Part shown: positions 1-5,876 of the stretch, piece after piece
Numbering within the stretch: position 1 is the first letter of the stretch
Layout of the letters: every line of letters begins with the position of its first letter
Assembly: GCA_964635265.1 (NCBI GenBank)
Contig: CAZWNV010000170.1
Location: forward strand, 1-6,476
DNA length: 6,476 nucleotides
Direction: 5' to 3'
Source of the DNA: M55B175 sp964635265
GTDB lineage: Bacteria > Desulfobacterota > Desulfobacteria > Desulfobacterales > Desulfosalsimonadaceae
Position numbers and translations under genes: made by a program
The notes under the pieces: generated by a model
The model's database searches: none
Told to the model about the DNA's origin: nothing
The model's input: only the letters and a program-made list of their open reading frames with translations

Positions 1-55
1 GGTGTAGGGCGTTAACACCGTCCTAGGTGGGTTCGATTCCCATGCACTTCCGCCA
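1..55 (+). tRNA. selC: tRNA-Sec (selenocysteine), 3' part, truncated by window edge
   Basis: This is the 3' part of a tRNA gene that decodes UGA as selenocysteine. Visible parts are a long variable arm (7-bp stem 5-11/19-25 with one G-T pair and loop 12-18), a T arm (27-31/39-43) with loop TTCGATT, an acceptor 3' strand at 44-51, discriminator G52 and an encoded CCA at 53-55. The acceptor strand must be 8 nt rather than 7 to place CCA at the end. Together with the 5-bp T stem this gives the 13-bp stack known for bacterial tRNA-Sec. The ending CTTCCGCCA is the same as that of E. coli selC. The anticodon and 5' half lie outside the window, so the UCA anticodon is not seen; tRNA-Ser or tRNA-Leu are the alternatives, but the 8-nt acceptor strand argues against them. 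The gene is convergent with the cyclase gene. Confidence 0.88.
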
Positions 56-126
56 CTTTTTCCCGCCCAATTTCCCCTTTTCCTGCATGCAGCCGGATCT
101 TGCCATGATCTGCAACGGCATAACGA
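56..126. other. intergenic spacer between convergent selC and cyclase gene
   Basis: This is a 71-bp spacer between two convergent genes. A short T run (56-61) follows the tRNA CCA end. A 10-bp perfect palindrome CTGCATGCAG lies at 83-92. An imperfect hairpin can be drawn from 92-95/116-119 plus 100-103/112-115, with a 4-nt bulge on one side. Neither structure is followed by a U run on either strand, so no clear intrinsic terminator is called. Confidence 0.4.
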
Positions 127-1212
127 CTAGCTGCACAAAACATTGTAGCAGACTACCGGCGCGTTCTTGTTTTTGACATAGACCTCGCCCCTGCTCTGAA
201 AATGAAAACAGCCGCTGTTTCTCTGGTAGGTGGACTCTCCGATAATGATTTCGCCGCCTTCGGCCATTTGCTCCAGTCTTGCGGCAACATTGACGCAGTC
301 GCCGATGACCGTGTAATCCATCCGGTTGGAGGAGCCGATATTGCCGATAATGGCAAGCCCTGTATTGACCCCGATACCGGCGGCAAAACACTCCCGGCCT
401 TGTGCCCGCCGTTTCTCCATCAGCCGGGCGGTGGCCTGCTGCATCTCCAGAGCCGTACGAATCGCGTTTTCCGCGGGGTTCGTATCCGAATCCATCAGCC
501 CGAATACGGCGATTAACTGATCCCCGACAAATTTATCAAGCAGGCCGTTATTCTTGAAAACAATATCCACCATCTCACTGAAGTACTCATTGAGCATCAT
601 GACCACCTCCTCGGCTGTCATGCGCTCGGCAAGAGCGGTAAAGGAGCGAATATCCGCAAAAAGAACCGTCACTTCGCGACGCTCGGTCTCCAGCAGAACC
701 CCTTCTTTCAAATTCACAAGTTTTTCCACCAGGTTATTGCCCACATACCGGCTCAGGCGATTGCGCAATGCCTCCTCCTGCCGGCTCTTTTCATAGGAGA
801 GCGCAAGATCGCGGGAATAGATCATCAATTGGGTGGCCTGCTCCTGGTTTTTGCGGTTCATCTCCTCCATTTTTTCCACCAGGGAATTAAAGTTGCCGGC
901 AATTTCATTTAATTCCCGGTCTGCATGGACCTGAATCGGCCCGTGGTGATTTCCGGAGCGCAGGCGAGCTGTCTGCTGGCTCAACAGATAGAGCTGTTTG
1001 GCTGAGCGGCGAAGCAGCAAAAAGCCGGCCAGAATTGGAAGGAGCAGGACCGGCAGGAAAAAAACAGCTGTGGTCGAGACATCAATCTGCTGCTTGAAAA
1101 ACAGGTACAGCAAAACCAGATAGGGCAGGACAATCATTAAGGCCAGGGCAACATTTATCTTGCCGCCCAGGCTGTAATAATCGCGGGGTTTAACGGGCTT
1201 GCGCTTGCTCAT
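127..1212 (-). CDS. membrane-anchored class III adenylate/guanylate cyclase
   Basis: This 361-residue protein is expected to make cyclic AMP (less likely cGMP) from a nucleoside triphosphate at the inner membrane. Two hydrophobic helices (about 19-39 and 49-67) flank a loop of only about 9 residues, so there is no real periplasmic sensor. A HAMP-like/coiled-coil stretch follows (68-145), then the RYVGNNLVEKL linker and the cyclase domain (about 178-345). Both metal aspartates are present, D187 (LFADIRSFT) and D231 (KFVGDQL). K227 is the adenine-selecting lysine, and N308 and R312 (VNVAARLE) are the catalytic pair. Thr301 stands where animal enzymes have Asp, the pattern of class IIIb cyclases. 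The domain looks intact and active. The ATG overlaps the PilZ stop codon (ATGA), so translation is probably coupled. It is the last gene of the minus-strand cluster and ends in TAG. Confidence 0.93.
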   Translation of the reverse strand: MSKRKPVKPRDYYSLGGKINVALALMIVLPYLVLLYLFFKQQIDVSTTAVFFLPVLLLPILAGFLLLRRSAKQLYLLSQQTARLRSGNHHGPIQVHADRELNEIAGNFNSLVEKMEEMNRKNQEQATQLMIYSRDLALSYEKSRQEEALRNRLSRYVGNNLVEKLVNLKEGVLLETERREVTVLFADIRSFTALAERMTAEEVVMMLNEYFSEMVDIVFKNNGLLDKFVGDQLIAVFGLMDSDTNPAENAIRTALEMQQATARLMEKRRAQGRECFAAGIGVNTGLAIIGNIGSSNRMDYTVIGDCVNVAARLEQMAEGGEIIIGESTYQRNSGCFHFQSRGEVYVKNKNAPVVCYNVLCS

Positions 1213-1712
1213 GCATCCATCCCGGTGCCGGCGCCGTTAATCCGCTCGAAATCAAAAGCCCGCTCAAACTGGACCCCCACCTGCACCTTTTCCGGTCCTT
1301 CTCCCGGCACTGCCTCCACACGAACGACCCGCGCTTCGGACCGCACACAGCCCTGAACCTCGCTTGTTCCGGCAAGATAGATAATCGTCTCAAGCCTCTG
1401 GCCGACGTAGTAGCTGTCCGGCCGGCAGGGATTAAAAAGGGCGCCACCGCCGGATATATCCTGCAACTCGCCCTGATCCTCCCAAGGAGGCGCATCTGCG
1501 GGGAAAAAAGAGACAGAAACGTCGAATGCAATGGGATAACGCCGGAAGTTGCGCTTGTAGATACGCTTAGAGGCCGGTGTCTCTGCCTGCCGCCGTTCAT
1601 CCGGGGCGATGTCAGGCCGGGAAAACAGACGCCGGATAAAATCCGCGAAACTGGCCCCCATTGCCTGAATCTGTGTCTTAAGGGGAGCGGCCAAGCCAGT
1701 AGCTCCTGTCAT
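1209..1712 (-). CDS. PilZ-domain protein (probable c-di-GMP receptor)
   Basis: This small cytoplasmic protein carries a C-terminal PilZ domain, which binds cyclic di-GMP and changes partner interactions. Both signature motifs are present: RxxxR as RNFRR, and DxSxxG as DISGGGA about 30 residues later, followed by beta strands (RLETIIYLAG, VQVGVQFERA). From the ATG at 1712 it is 167 residues, with a variable N-terminus holding an amphipathic stretch (MGASFADFIRRLF) and then the domain. The start is uncertain. The frame is open back to a GTG at 1781, inside the end of the ATPase gene and preceded by a GAGGTG at 10 nt. The ATG at 1712 has a weak ribosome site. A TTG at 1694 has CAGGAG placed 8 nt upstream. 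Its stop overlaps the cyclase ATG by 4 bp, which suggests paired production of a c-di-GMP receptor and a cyclase. Confidence 0.85.
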   Translation of the reverse strand: MTGATGLAAPLKTQIQAMGASFADFIRRLFSRPDIAPDERRQAETPASKRIYKRNFRRYPIAFDVSVSFFPADAPPWEDQGELQDISGGGALFNPCRPDSYYVGQRLETIIYLAGTSEVQGCVRSEARVVRVEAVPGEGPEKVQVGVQFERAFDFERINGAGTGMDA

Positions 1713-1767
1713 CACAGCAATACGATTGGGAAAAGAGAGGGGTCCTGCCCAACAGCTGCTACAGCCG

Positions 1768-4158
1768 TCAGGTGACCACACAAACCCGCCGCACCTCGGA
1801 AATGTCCGTGTATCCCTTGAACACTTTCATAATGCCATCCTGCATCAGCGTGGTCATCCCCTCCTGCTTGGCCTGGCGGAAAAGCTCTTCAGCACTGGCC
1901 TGCTTCTTTATCATGCGCTTGATTTCGTTGCTGCCGTCCATGAGTTCATGGATGCCGACCCGCCCCTTGTAACCGGTACCGTTGCACTGCTCGCAGCCTG
2001 ACGGCGCATACAGCTTTAAATCCGAACTGTACGCAATGCCGGTGGCGGCAAACTCCTCCGGCCCATACTCCTGTACCAGTTCATCAAATTCCTCTTTCGA
2101 GGGGGTATACTCTTTGCGGCAGTTTTTGCAGAGCCGCCGGAGCAGCCGCTGGGCAAGCACCACCAGAAAGGCGTCAGAGAAGTTCAAAGGATTTAGTCCC
2201 ATGTCCAGAAGGCGGGTAACCGTTTCCGGGGCACTGTTGGTATGCAGCGTGGAGAAAACCAGATGGCCGGTGAGCGAGGCCTCCACACCGATCGAGGCGG
2301 TTTCATAATCGCGCATCTCACCCACCATGATAACGTCCGGGTCTGCACGGAGAAAAGAGCGCATGATCCGCGCAAAATCCAGGCCGATCTTATTTTTCAC
2401 CTCCACCTGCCGCAGTCCGATCTGTGTGATTTCCACCGGATCCTCCGCGGTCCAGATCTTGCGCTCCGGGGTGTTGATATGATGCAGCGCGGAATGCAGG
2501 GTGGTGGTTTTACCGGAACCGGTCGGCCCCACACACAGGATAATCCCGTAAGGCTTGGTAATGGCCGCTCGCAGCGCTTTGAAATTGCGCTCTGTCAGCC
2601 CCAAGTCTTCAATTTCCATAGCACCGCTCGTGGCAAGGATCCGCAGCACCGCGTCCTCATAGCCGCCGGCGGTGGGCAGGGTGGCCACACGGAGTTCGAA
2701 CTCGGGAATCCCTTTGCGCCGGAACTTAATCTTGCCGTCCTGCGGCATCCGGCGTTCAGCAATATCGAGGTTGGCCATGATTTTGACCCTCGACAGCAGT
2801 GCATTGGCAAAGGAATTGGGCACTTCGAGAAAATCCTGGCATACGCCGTCGATCCGGAAGCGGATCTTTGTCCGCCGGGTCACCGGAGACGGCTCGATAT
2901 GGATATCAGAGGCGTCTTTGCGATAGGCGGAGATGAGAATCTGGTCCACCAGGCGCACTACCTTGCCGGAGCCTTCGTCATAGGCCTCTGCGCCCTCGTC
3001 CTCCTCGTCCTCTTCTTCCTCGAAGCTGATCTCCGGCATGTCATCGAGCTCCGCCCCACCGGTCGCCCGGCCGGTCTGCGCCCCCTGGCCGGCACGCGGG
3101 GCGGTGAAGAAATGGTTGATGATCGCCTCAATATCCTCTTTCACCCCCACCGAGAACTTGAACTTGTTCGTGTTGAAAAGGGCCTTGGCATGATCGAGCT
3201 TGCGCAGATCCTTGGGATCATCCATCAAAATCTCAATGTGGCCCATCTCCCAATGCAGCGGCACCCAAAGATCCTGCAACAGAAAGGGCTTTTTCAAATT
3301 GCTGATAAGTTCATAGGGGATCTGCATTTTGGGGTCGAAGGTGCGGAAGGGGCAGTTGTAGTAGGCGGAAAGGGATTTGCCGATGTCCTTCTTGGAAACC
3401 TTGAACTGCTCCATCAGGACATGCTCTACGCTCTTTTTCAGCTTTTTGGCAAGGCCCAGGGCCTTTTGCAGCTTTGCCGTAGAGACAATTTCATTTTTCA
3501 AAAGATAGTCGTAGCGGGACTCGAAGCGGCGTTCCGGCTGGGCGGCCTCCAGATGCTCCTTGATTTTCGGATAAACAGGATCAATGCTCTGCACCCCTTC
3601 GTAGCATTTCACGGCCAGCTCTTTATAGTCGCGCTGGTCCAGTTCCCGGGCCAGTGCAAACTTAATGGCGGCCTCGGTCTTTTTCTCCATCTGAATCTCG
3701 CCGGCGAGCTTTTCAACCTCGGAAACCGCTTCTCCCGGGGGATGCGCAGAGAGCAGACACTCCAGGAAATCCGCCAGAAAATCATCCAGGGAGATTTCAC
3801 TTTCAAAAAGTTTGCGGTATTCCCCGAGCGCTTCCTTATAAAGCCCCAGCTCCTTGAAGGCATTGGCGCTGTCGCGGACTTCCGGAGCACTCTCCCCAAT
3901 GGAGAGCCCGGTTTTGATATAGTCTACATCAGCAGAGGAAAGACCCCGGGAAGCTTCCGGCTCCTCCTCCTTTTCCTGGTTTAAGGCATCAATTCTGCTC
4001 TGAACGTTCTCCCGATTGGTGGAATCATCCTCCGGCAGCTCCGCCAGAAGTTTCTGGTAGACTGCCAGCGCCTCATCGAAGAGGCCGTGCGACTCATATG
4101 CCTCGGCGGTTTTGAGCTTTGAATCGATATCGTTTGCTGCTTCCTGCGCATTGGCCAT
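1768..4158 (-). CDS. GspE/PilB-type secretion ATPase with N-terminal TPR extension
   Basis: This hexameric-type motor ATPase belongs to the type II secretion/type IV pilus family that drives pilin polymerisation. The 796 residues are about 230 more than a usual PilB or GspE. The order is TPR-like helices (about 10-205, with repeats such as YESHGLFDEALAVYQKLLAE and FKELGLYKEALGEYRKLF), an MshEN/GspE-N-like region (about 211-350), an acidic linker (379-389), then the ATPase core. Walker A is GPTGSGKT (544-551, K550), the Asp box AEDPVE (571-576), Walker B DPDVIMVGE (606-614, E614) and the His box TGHLVFSTLHT (630-640). Four zinc cysteines are C677, C680, C722 and C725. All catalytic elements look intact. 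The N-domain motifs lack the canonical RLG of c-di-GMP-binding MshE. AGGAG sits 8 nt before the ATG. No PilC/GspF or pilin gene is nearby, so pilus versus secretion use cannot be decided. Confidence 0.94.
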   Translation of the reverse strand: MANAQEAANDIDSKLKTAEAYESHGLFDEALAVYQKLLAELPEDDSTNRENVQSRIDALNQEKEEEPEASRGLSSADVDYIKTGLSIGESAPEVRDSANAFKELGLYKEALGEYRKLFESEISLDDFLADFLECLLSAHPPGEAVSEVEKLAGEIQMEKKTEAAIKFALARELDQRDYKELAVKCYEGVQSIDPVYPKIKEHLEAAQPERRFESRYDYLLKNEIVSTAKLQKALGLAKKLKKSVEHVLMEQFKVSKKDIGKSLSAYYNCPFRTFDPKMQIPYELISNLKKPFLLQDLWVPLHWEMGHIEILMDDPKDLRKLDHAKALFNTNKFKFSVGVKEDIEAIINHFFTAPRAGQGAQTGRATGGAELDDMPEISFEEEEDEEDEGAEAYDEGSGKVVRLVDQILISAYRKDASDIHIEPSPVTRRTKIRFRIDGVCQDFLEVPNSFANALLSRVKIMANLDIAERRMPQDGKIKFRRKGIPEFELRVATLPTAGGYEDAVLRILATSGAMEIEDLGLTERNFKALRAAITKPYGIILCVGPTGSGKTTTLHSALHHINTPERKIWTAEDPVEITQIGLRQVEVKNKIGLDFARIMRSFLRADPDVIMVGEMRDYETASIGVEASLTGHLVFSTLHTNSAPETVTRLLDMGLNPLNFSDAFLVVLAQRLLRRLCKNCRKEYTPSKEEFDELVQEYGPEEFAATGIAYSSDLKLYAPSGCEQCNGTGYKGRVGIHELMDGSNEIKRMIKKQASAEELFRQAKQEGMTTLMQDGIMKVFKGYTDISEVRRVCVVT
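2995..3024 (-). repeat. acidic low-complexity codon tract in the ATPase gene
   Basis: A run of GAG/GAA/GAC codons on the minus strand encodes a nearly pure Glu/Asp stretch (about residues 379-388 of the ATPase). It forms a flexible linker between the N-terminal region and the catalytic core. Such near-repeats can vary in length between strains. Confidence 0.6.
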
Positions 4159-4165
4159 TTTATAA

Positions 4166-4170
4166 GCTCC
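4166..4170 (-). promoter_or_regulatory. ribosome binding site of the ATPase gene
   Basis: AGGAG on the minus strand lies 8 nt before the ATG at 4158 (ACAGGAGCTTATAAAATG). This is a near-ideal spacing and supports this start over any other. Confidence 0.7.
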
Positions 4171-4202
4171 TGTATTGATACATCGCCACTTTATATTGAA
4201 TC

Positions 4203-4218
4203 AAAATATTAATATTTT
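4203..4218. promoter_or_regulatory. perfect 16-bp AT palindrome, possible operator
   Basis: The sequence AAAATATTAATATTTT is its own reverse complement. It overlaps the -10 element and presumed start site of the candidate promoter, the usual place for a repressor site. It is all A/T, which lowers its significance, and no matching second copy was seen in the window. Confidence 0.35.
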
Positions 4219-4242
4219 AACAAAATAAAAGCATTTTGAAAA
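4214..4242 (-). promoter_or_regulatory. candidate sigma-70 promoter for the ATPase-PilZ-cyclase genes
   Basis: On the minus strand, TTTTCA (4242-4237, 4 of 6 matches to TTGACA) is separated by exactly 17 bp from TAAAAT (4219-4214, 5 of 6 matches to TATAAT). Transcription would begin near 4207 and leave a leader of about 49 nt before the ATG at 4158, with AGGAG at the end of that leader. In such an AT-rich stretch a match of this quality can arise by chance. Confidence 0.4.
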
Positions 4243-4308
4243 GAACAAAGGGGTACTGCCGGCACATCCCGGTCCGGGAAAAGGAGGAAACAGATGGAAA
4301 AACAGGAA

Positions 4309-4674
4309 TCAGAAAAGCTTTCTGCGGAACAACTGGCCGATACCTTTGCTGCTCTTCTGTTTATCGAGACTGGACATCAGAACTTCACAATTTAACCGAA
4401 CCATGGATACAGGGGCATGGTCCTCCAGAATAACCACCAAATAACCGTTGCTGCTTTTGCGGATATAGAGGCGGCCGGAATCGAACACCATCTCAGTTTC
4501 CGTTATTCCGGAAAGCGCAGCCGCCAGTGCCGTCCAGCCGGTCTCCGGAATTCTGGCTGCATCCGCCTGATGCCCGCCTGCGGCCTGGGAAAATGCCACA
4601 GTCCCGTCTTCGGTCAAATACAGCACGCCACGCACGCCCTCAATCCCGAGAACATCTTTAAACAAATCCTTCAT
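4309..4674 (-). CDS. Roadblock/LC7-domain protein
   Basis: This 121-residue cytoplasmic protein spans a single Roadblock/LC7 fold, the family of MglB and related regulators that dimerise and act on Ras-like MglA GTPases or serve as scaffolds. The family pattern is visible: an N-terminal helix ending in a GVRGVLYLTEDG turn (about 13-24), a central helix (about 46-56), then strands EMVFDSGRLYIRKSS and GYLVVILEDHAPVSMVRL, and a final helix (about 92-104). A basic tail (KGIGQLFRRKLF) follows, of a kind that could contact membrane or partners. No signal peptide or membrane segment is seen. It follows the response regulator by 34 bp, so the two are probably co-transcribed. The ribosome site is weak. 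No MglA-type GTPase is visible here, so the partner is unknown. Confidence 0.78.
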   Translation of the reverse strand: MKDLFKDVLGIEGVRGVLYLTEDGTVAFSQAAGGHQADAARIPETGWTALAAALSGITETEMVFDSGRLYIRKSSNGYLVVILEDHAPVSMVRLNCEVLMSSLDKQKSSKGIGQLFRRKLF

Positions 4675-4708
4675 GACTGCTTCTGCTCATCTGCTGGGCC
4701 GGCGGTGA

Positions 4709-5818
4709 TCAACTTAGCGCCCCCATAATTTTGTCCCGTGATGCATCTGCAGTGACAGCAATGACTGTCGGCACTTCGCCGGGCAAAACCAGATACTGCC
4801 GCTTTTGCGCCCGGCTTGCGTAAACTACGTTGAGTTCTCCCAGCCCCAGAGCATTGCCCATATCGGATGCAGCAGACAACAGGGGATTCCAGGCCGGGTC
4901 TGTATACACATCCTCAACCCCGCGGTAATTGCCGAGCGAAGCATCCAGCCGGCGGCGAATGGTTTCACTGTCCGCGGGCTCCTCTTGCTCTGCAGCGCCT
5001 TGGACTTTGCGAACCTTATCAGAACCAGCTGCCCTGGCGGGCTCTTCTTCAGGCTCTTTTATCGCTTCCCTGCTCCCCTGTTTTTCTCCGGCAGAGGCGA
5101 ATTCCGCTTCCCCCCCGGGCGCATCCACCCCCCCTTCCGCGATTTCATCCTTGGACCGCATGGCATCAAGCAGGATCGCCTGCAGATCGCCCGCGATCTG
5201 TTTTTCCGCAAACAGGCAATGGTTTTCAATGAAAACAGACACGCCGGACCATGACAAAATTTCATAGGCCGCCCTTGTGCCCATAATATCGCGGATTCTG
5301 GCATTTACCAGTTCTCCGTCCCGGAAGAACAGGACCCCGCCGCTGCCCTTGGTTTGACTGAGCACATGCAGCGTACATGTCTGCTGCTCCATTTCCACGA
5401 GCTGAAGAAAGGTCTCCAGCGATACATTGTGCAGATTGCCGCCTTCCGCCTTCCTGGAAAGCATTTTATTGATTTCGCGCGACATCTTCTCAGCCGGGAA
5501 TGGTTTAACCATATAGCCGGCCGCACCGCTGCGAAACACCACCTCCTTGGTTTTGGGCCGATCATGGGCGGTGACAATGATTACCGGCACATCCGGGTAT
5601 TTTTCCAGGATCCGGGATAGCAGTTCAAAACCATCCATGCCGGACATCCGCAGGTCCGAAACCACGAGCATGAAATGCTCGCGGCGAAGCATCGCCAATG
5701 CATTCTCTGCGCTGTTCGTACTTTTTACGCCGAAGCTGCCGGAATGGTTGGCCAGCTCTTTTTCCATCATTTTCAGCCATGACCGATCGTCATCAACAAG
5801 CAGTACCTGGGGCAGCAT
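4709..5818 (-). CDS. response regulator with REC, PATAN (DUF4388) and Roadblock-like C-terminus
   Basis: This 369-residue cytoplasmic response regulator has no DNA-binding domain. The REC domain (about 3-120) is complete: acidic pocket D9/D10, phospho-acceptor D55 (VVSDLRMSGMDG), T83 and K105 (VKPF). A PATAN/DUF4388 domain follows (about 127-205), with the typical GVLFFRDGELVNAR hairpin and the AAYEILSWSG helix. Next is a low-complexity Glu/Ala/Pro-rich linker (about 222-285). The last 75 or so residues (GVEDVYTDPAWNPLL, GELNVVYASRAQKRQYLVLP, TVIAVTADASRDKIMGAL) look like a diverged Roadblock/LC7 fold, which is an inference. Output is therefore probably by protein contact, plausibly with the adjacent Roadblock protein. 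The start ATG has AAGGA 10 nt upstream. No histidine kinase is visible. Confidence 0.9.
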   Translation of the reverse strand: MLPQVLLVDDDRSWLKMMEKELANHSGSFGVKSTNSAENALAMLRREHFMLVVSDLRMSGMDGFELLSRILEKYPDVPVIIVTAHDRPKTKEVVFRSGAAGYMVKPFPAEKMSREINKMLSRKAEGGNLHNVSLETFLQLVEMEQQTCTLHVLSQTKGSGGVLFFRDGELVNARIRDIMGTRAAYEILSWSGVSVFIENHCLFAEKQIAGDLQAILLDAMRSKDEIAEGGVDAPGGEAEFASAGEKQGSREAIKEPEEEPARAAGSDKVRKVQGAAEQEEPADSETIRRRLDASLGNYRGVEDVYTDPAWNPLLSAASDMGNALGLGELNVVYASRAQKRQYLVLPGEVPTVIAVTADASRDKIMGALS

Positions 5819-5855
5819 CTATATCATTTCCTTGCGGGATGCATTGTCTCAGGAT

Positions 5856-5872
5856 TGCGGCAGTCCGCCGCA
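5856..5872 (-). other. intercistronic hairpin after the upstream gene stop
   Basis: In the minus-strand transcript, TGCGGC and GCCGCA pair perfectly (6 bp) around a 5-nt loop, 4 nt after the stop codon of the upstream gene and about 40 nt before the response-regulator ATG. No U run follows, so it is not a standard intrinsic terminator. It may affect RNA stability or processing, or be chance. Confidence 0.3.
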
Positions 5873-5876
5873 GTCT

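Larger units (their letters stand above)
4159..4308. other. AT-rich intergenic region between Roadblock and ATPase genes
   Basis: This 150-bp gap is the largest in the window and splits the minus-strand genes into an upstream set (unknown protein, response regulator, Roadblock) and a downstream set (ATPase, PilZ, cyclase). Its centre (about 4191-4250) is far richer in A+T than the flanking coding sequence. It holds a candidate minus-strand promoter and a perfect palindrome. The side near the Roadblock stop has the short palindrome CCCGGTCCGGG (4268-4278) but no U run, so no terminator is called and read-through remains possible. Confidence 0.6.

Noticed and set aside
1..126. selC as an integration site for a genomic island
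   Set aside because: selC is a known island target in enterobacteria, but no integrase, no repeat of the tRNA 3' end and no compositional break is seen downstream here.
1190..1600. A 136-codon minus-strand frame overlapping the PilZ gene
   Set aside because: It is out of frame with the PilZ motifs, Arg/Ser/Pro-rich and without recognisable domain features.
2242..3984. A 580-codon open frame on the plus strand
   Set aside because: It lies wholly antisense to the ATPase gene, whose minus-strand frame carries Walker A/B, Asp, His and zinc motifs. The plus-strand translation shows no recognisable domain and is a by-product of GC-rich codon use.
4246..4260. Possible sigma-54 promoter (GGCAGTACCCCTTTG on the minus strand)
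   Set aside because: The GG element is not followed at the required spacing by a GC element.
4268..4278. CCCGGTCCGGG as a terminator of the Roadblock transcript
   Set aside because: The stem is only 4 bp with a 3-nt loop, and no U run follows on the minus strand.
4246..4311. Possible selenocysteine read-through of the Roadblock TGA stop
   Set aside because: The extension after TGA is Phe/Pro-rich with no domain features, runs into the AT-rich gap, and has no convincing SECIS-like hairpin immediately downstream.
4805..5254. Plus-strand frames of 112-149 codons opposite the response regulator linker
   Set aside because: They mirror the low-complexity Glu/Ala/Pro linker on the minus strand and show no domain features.
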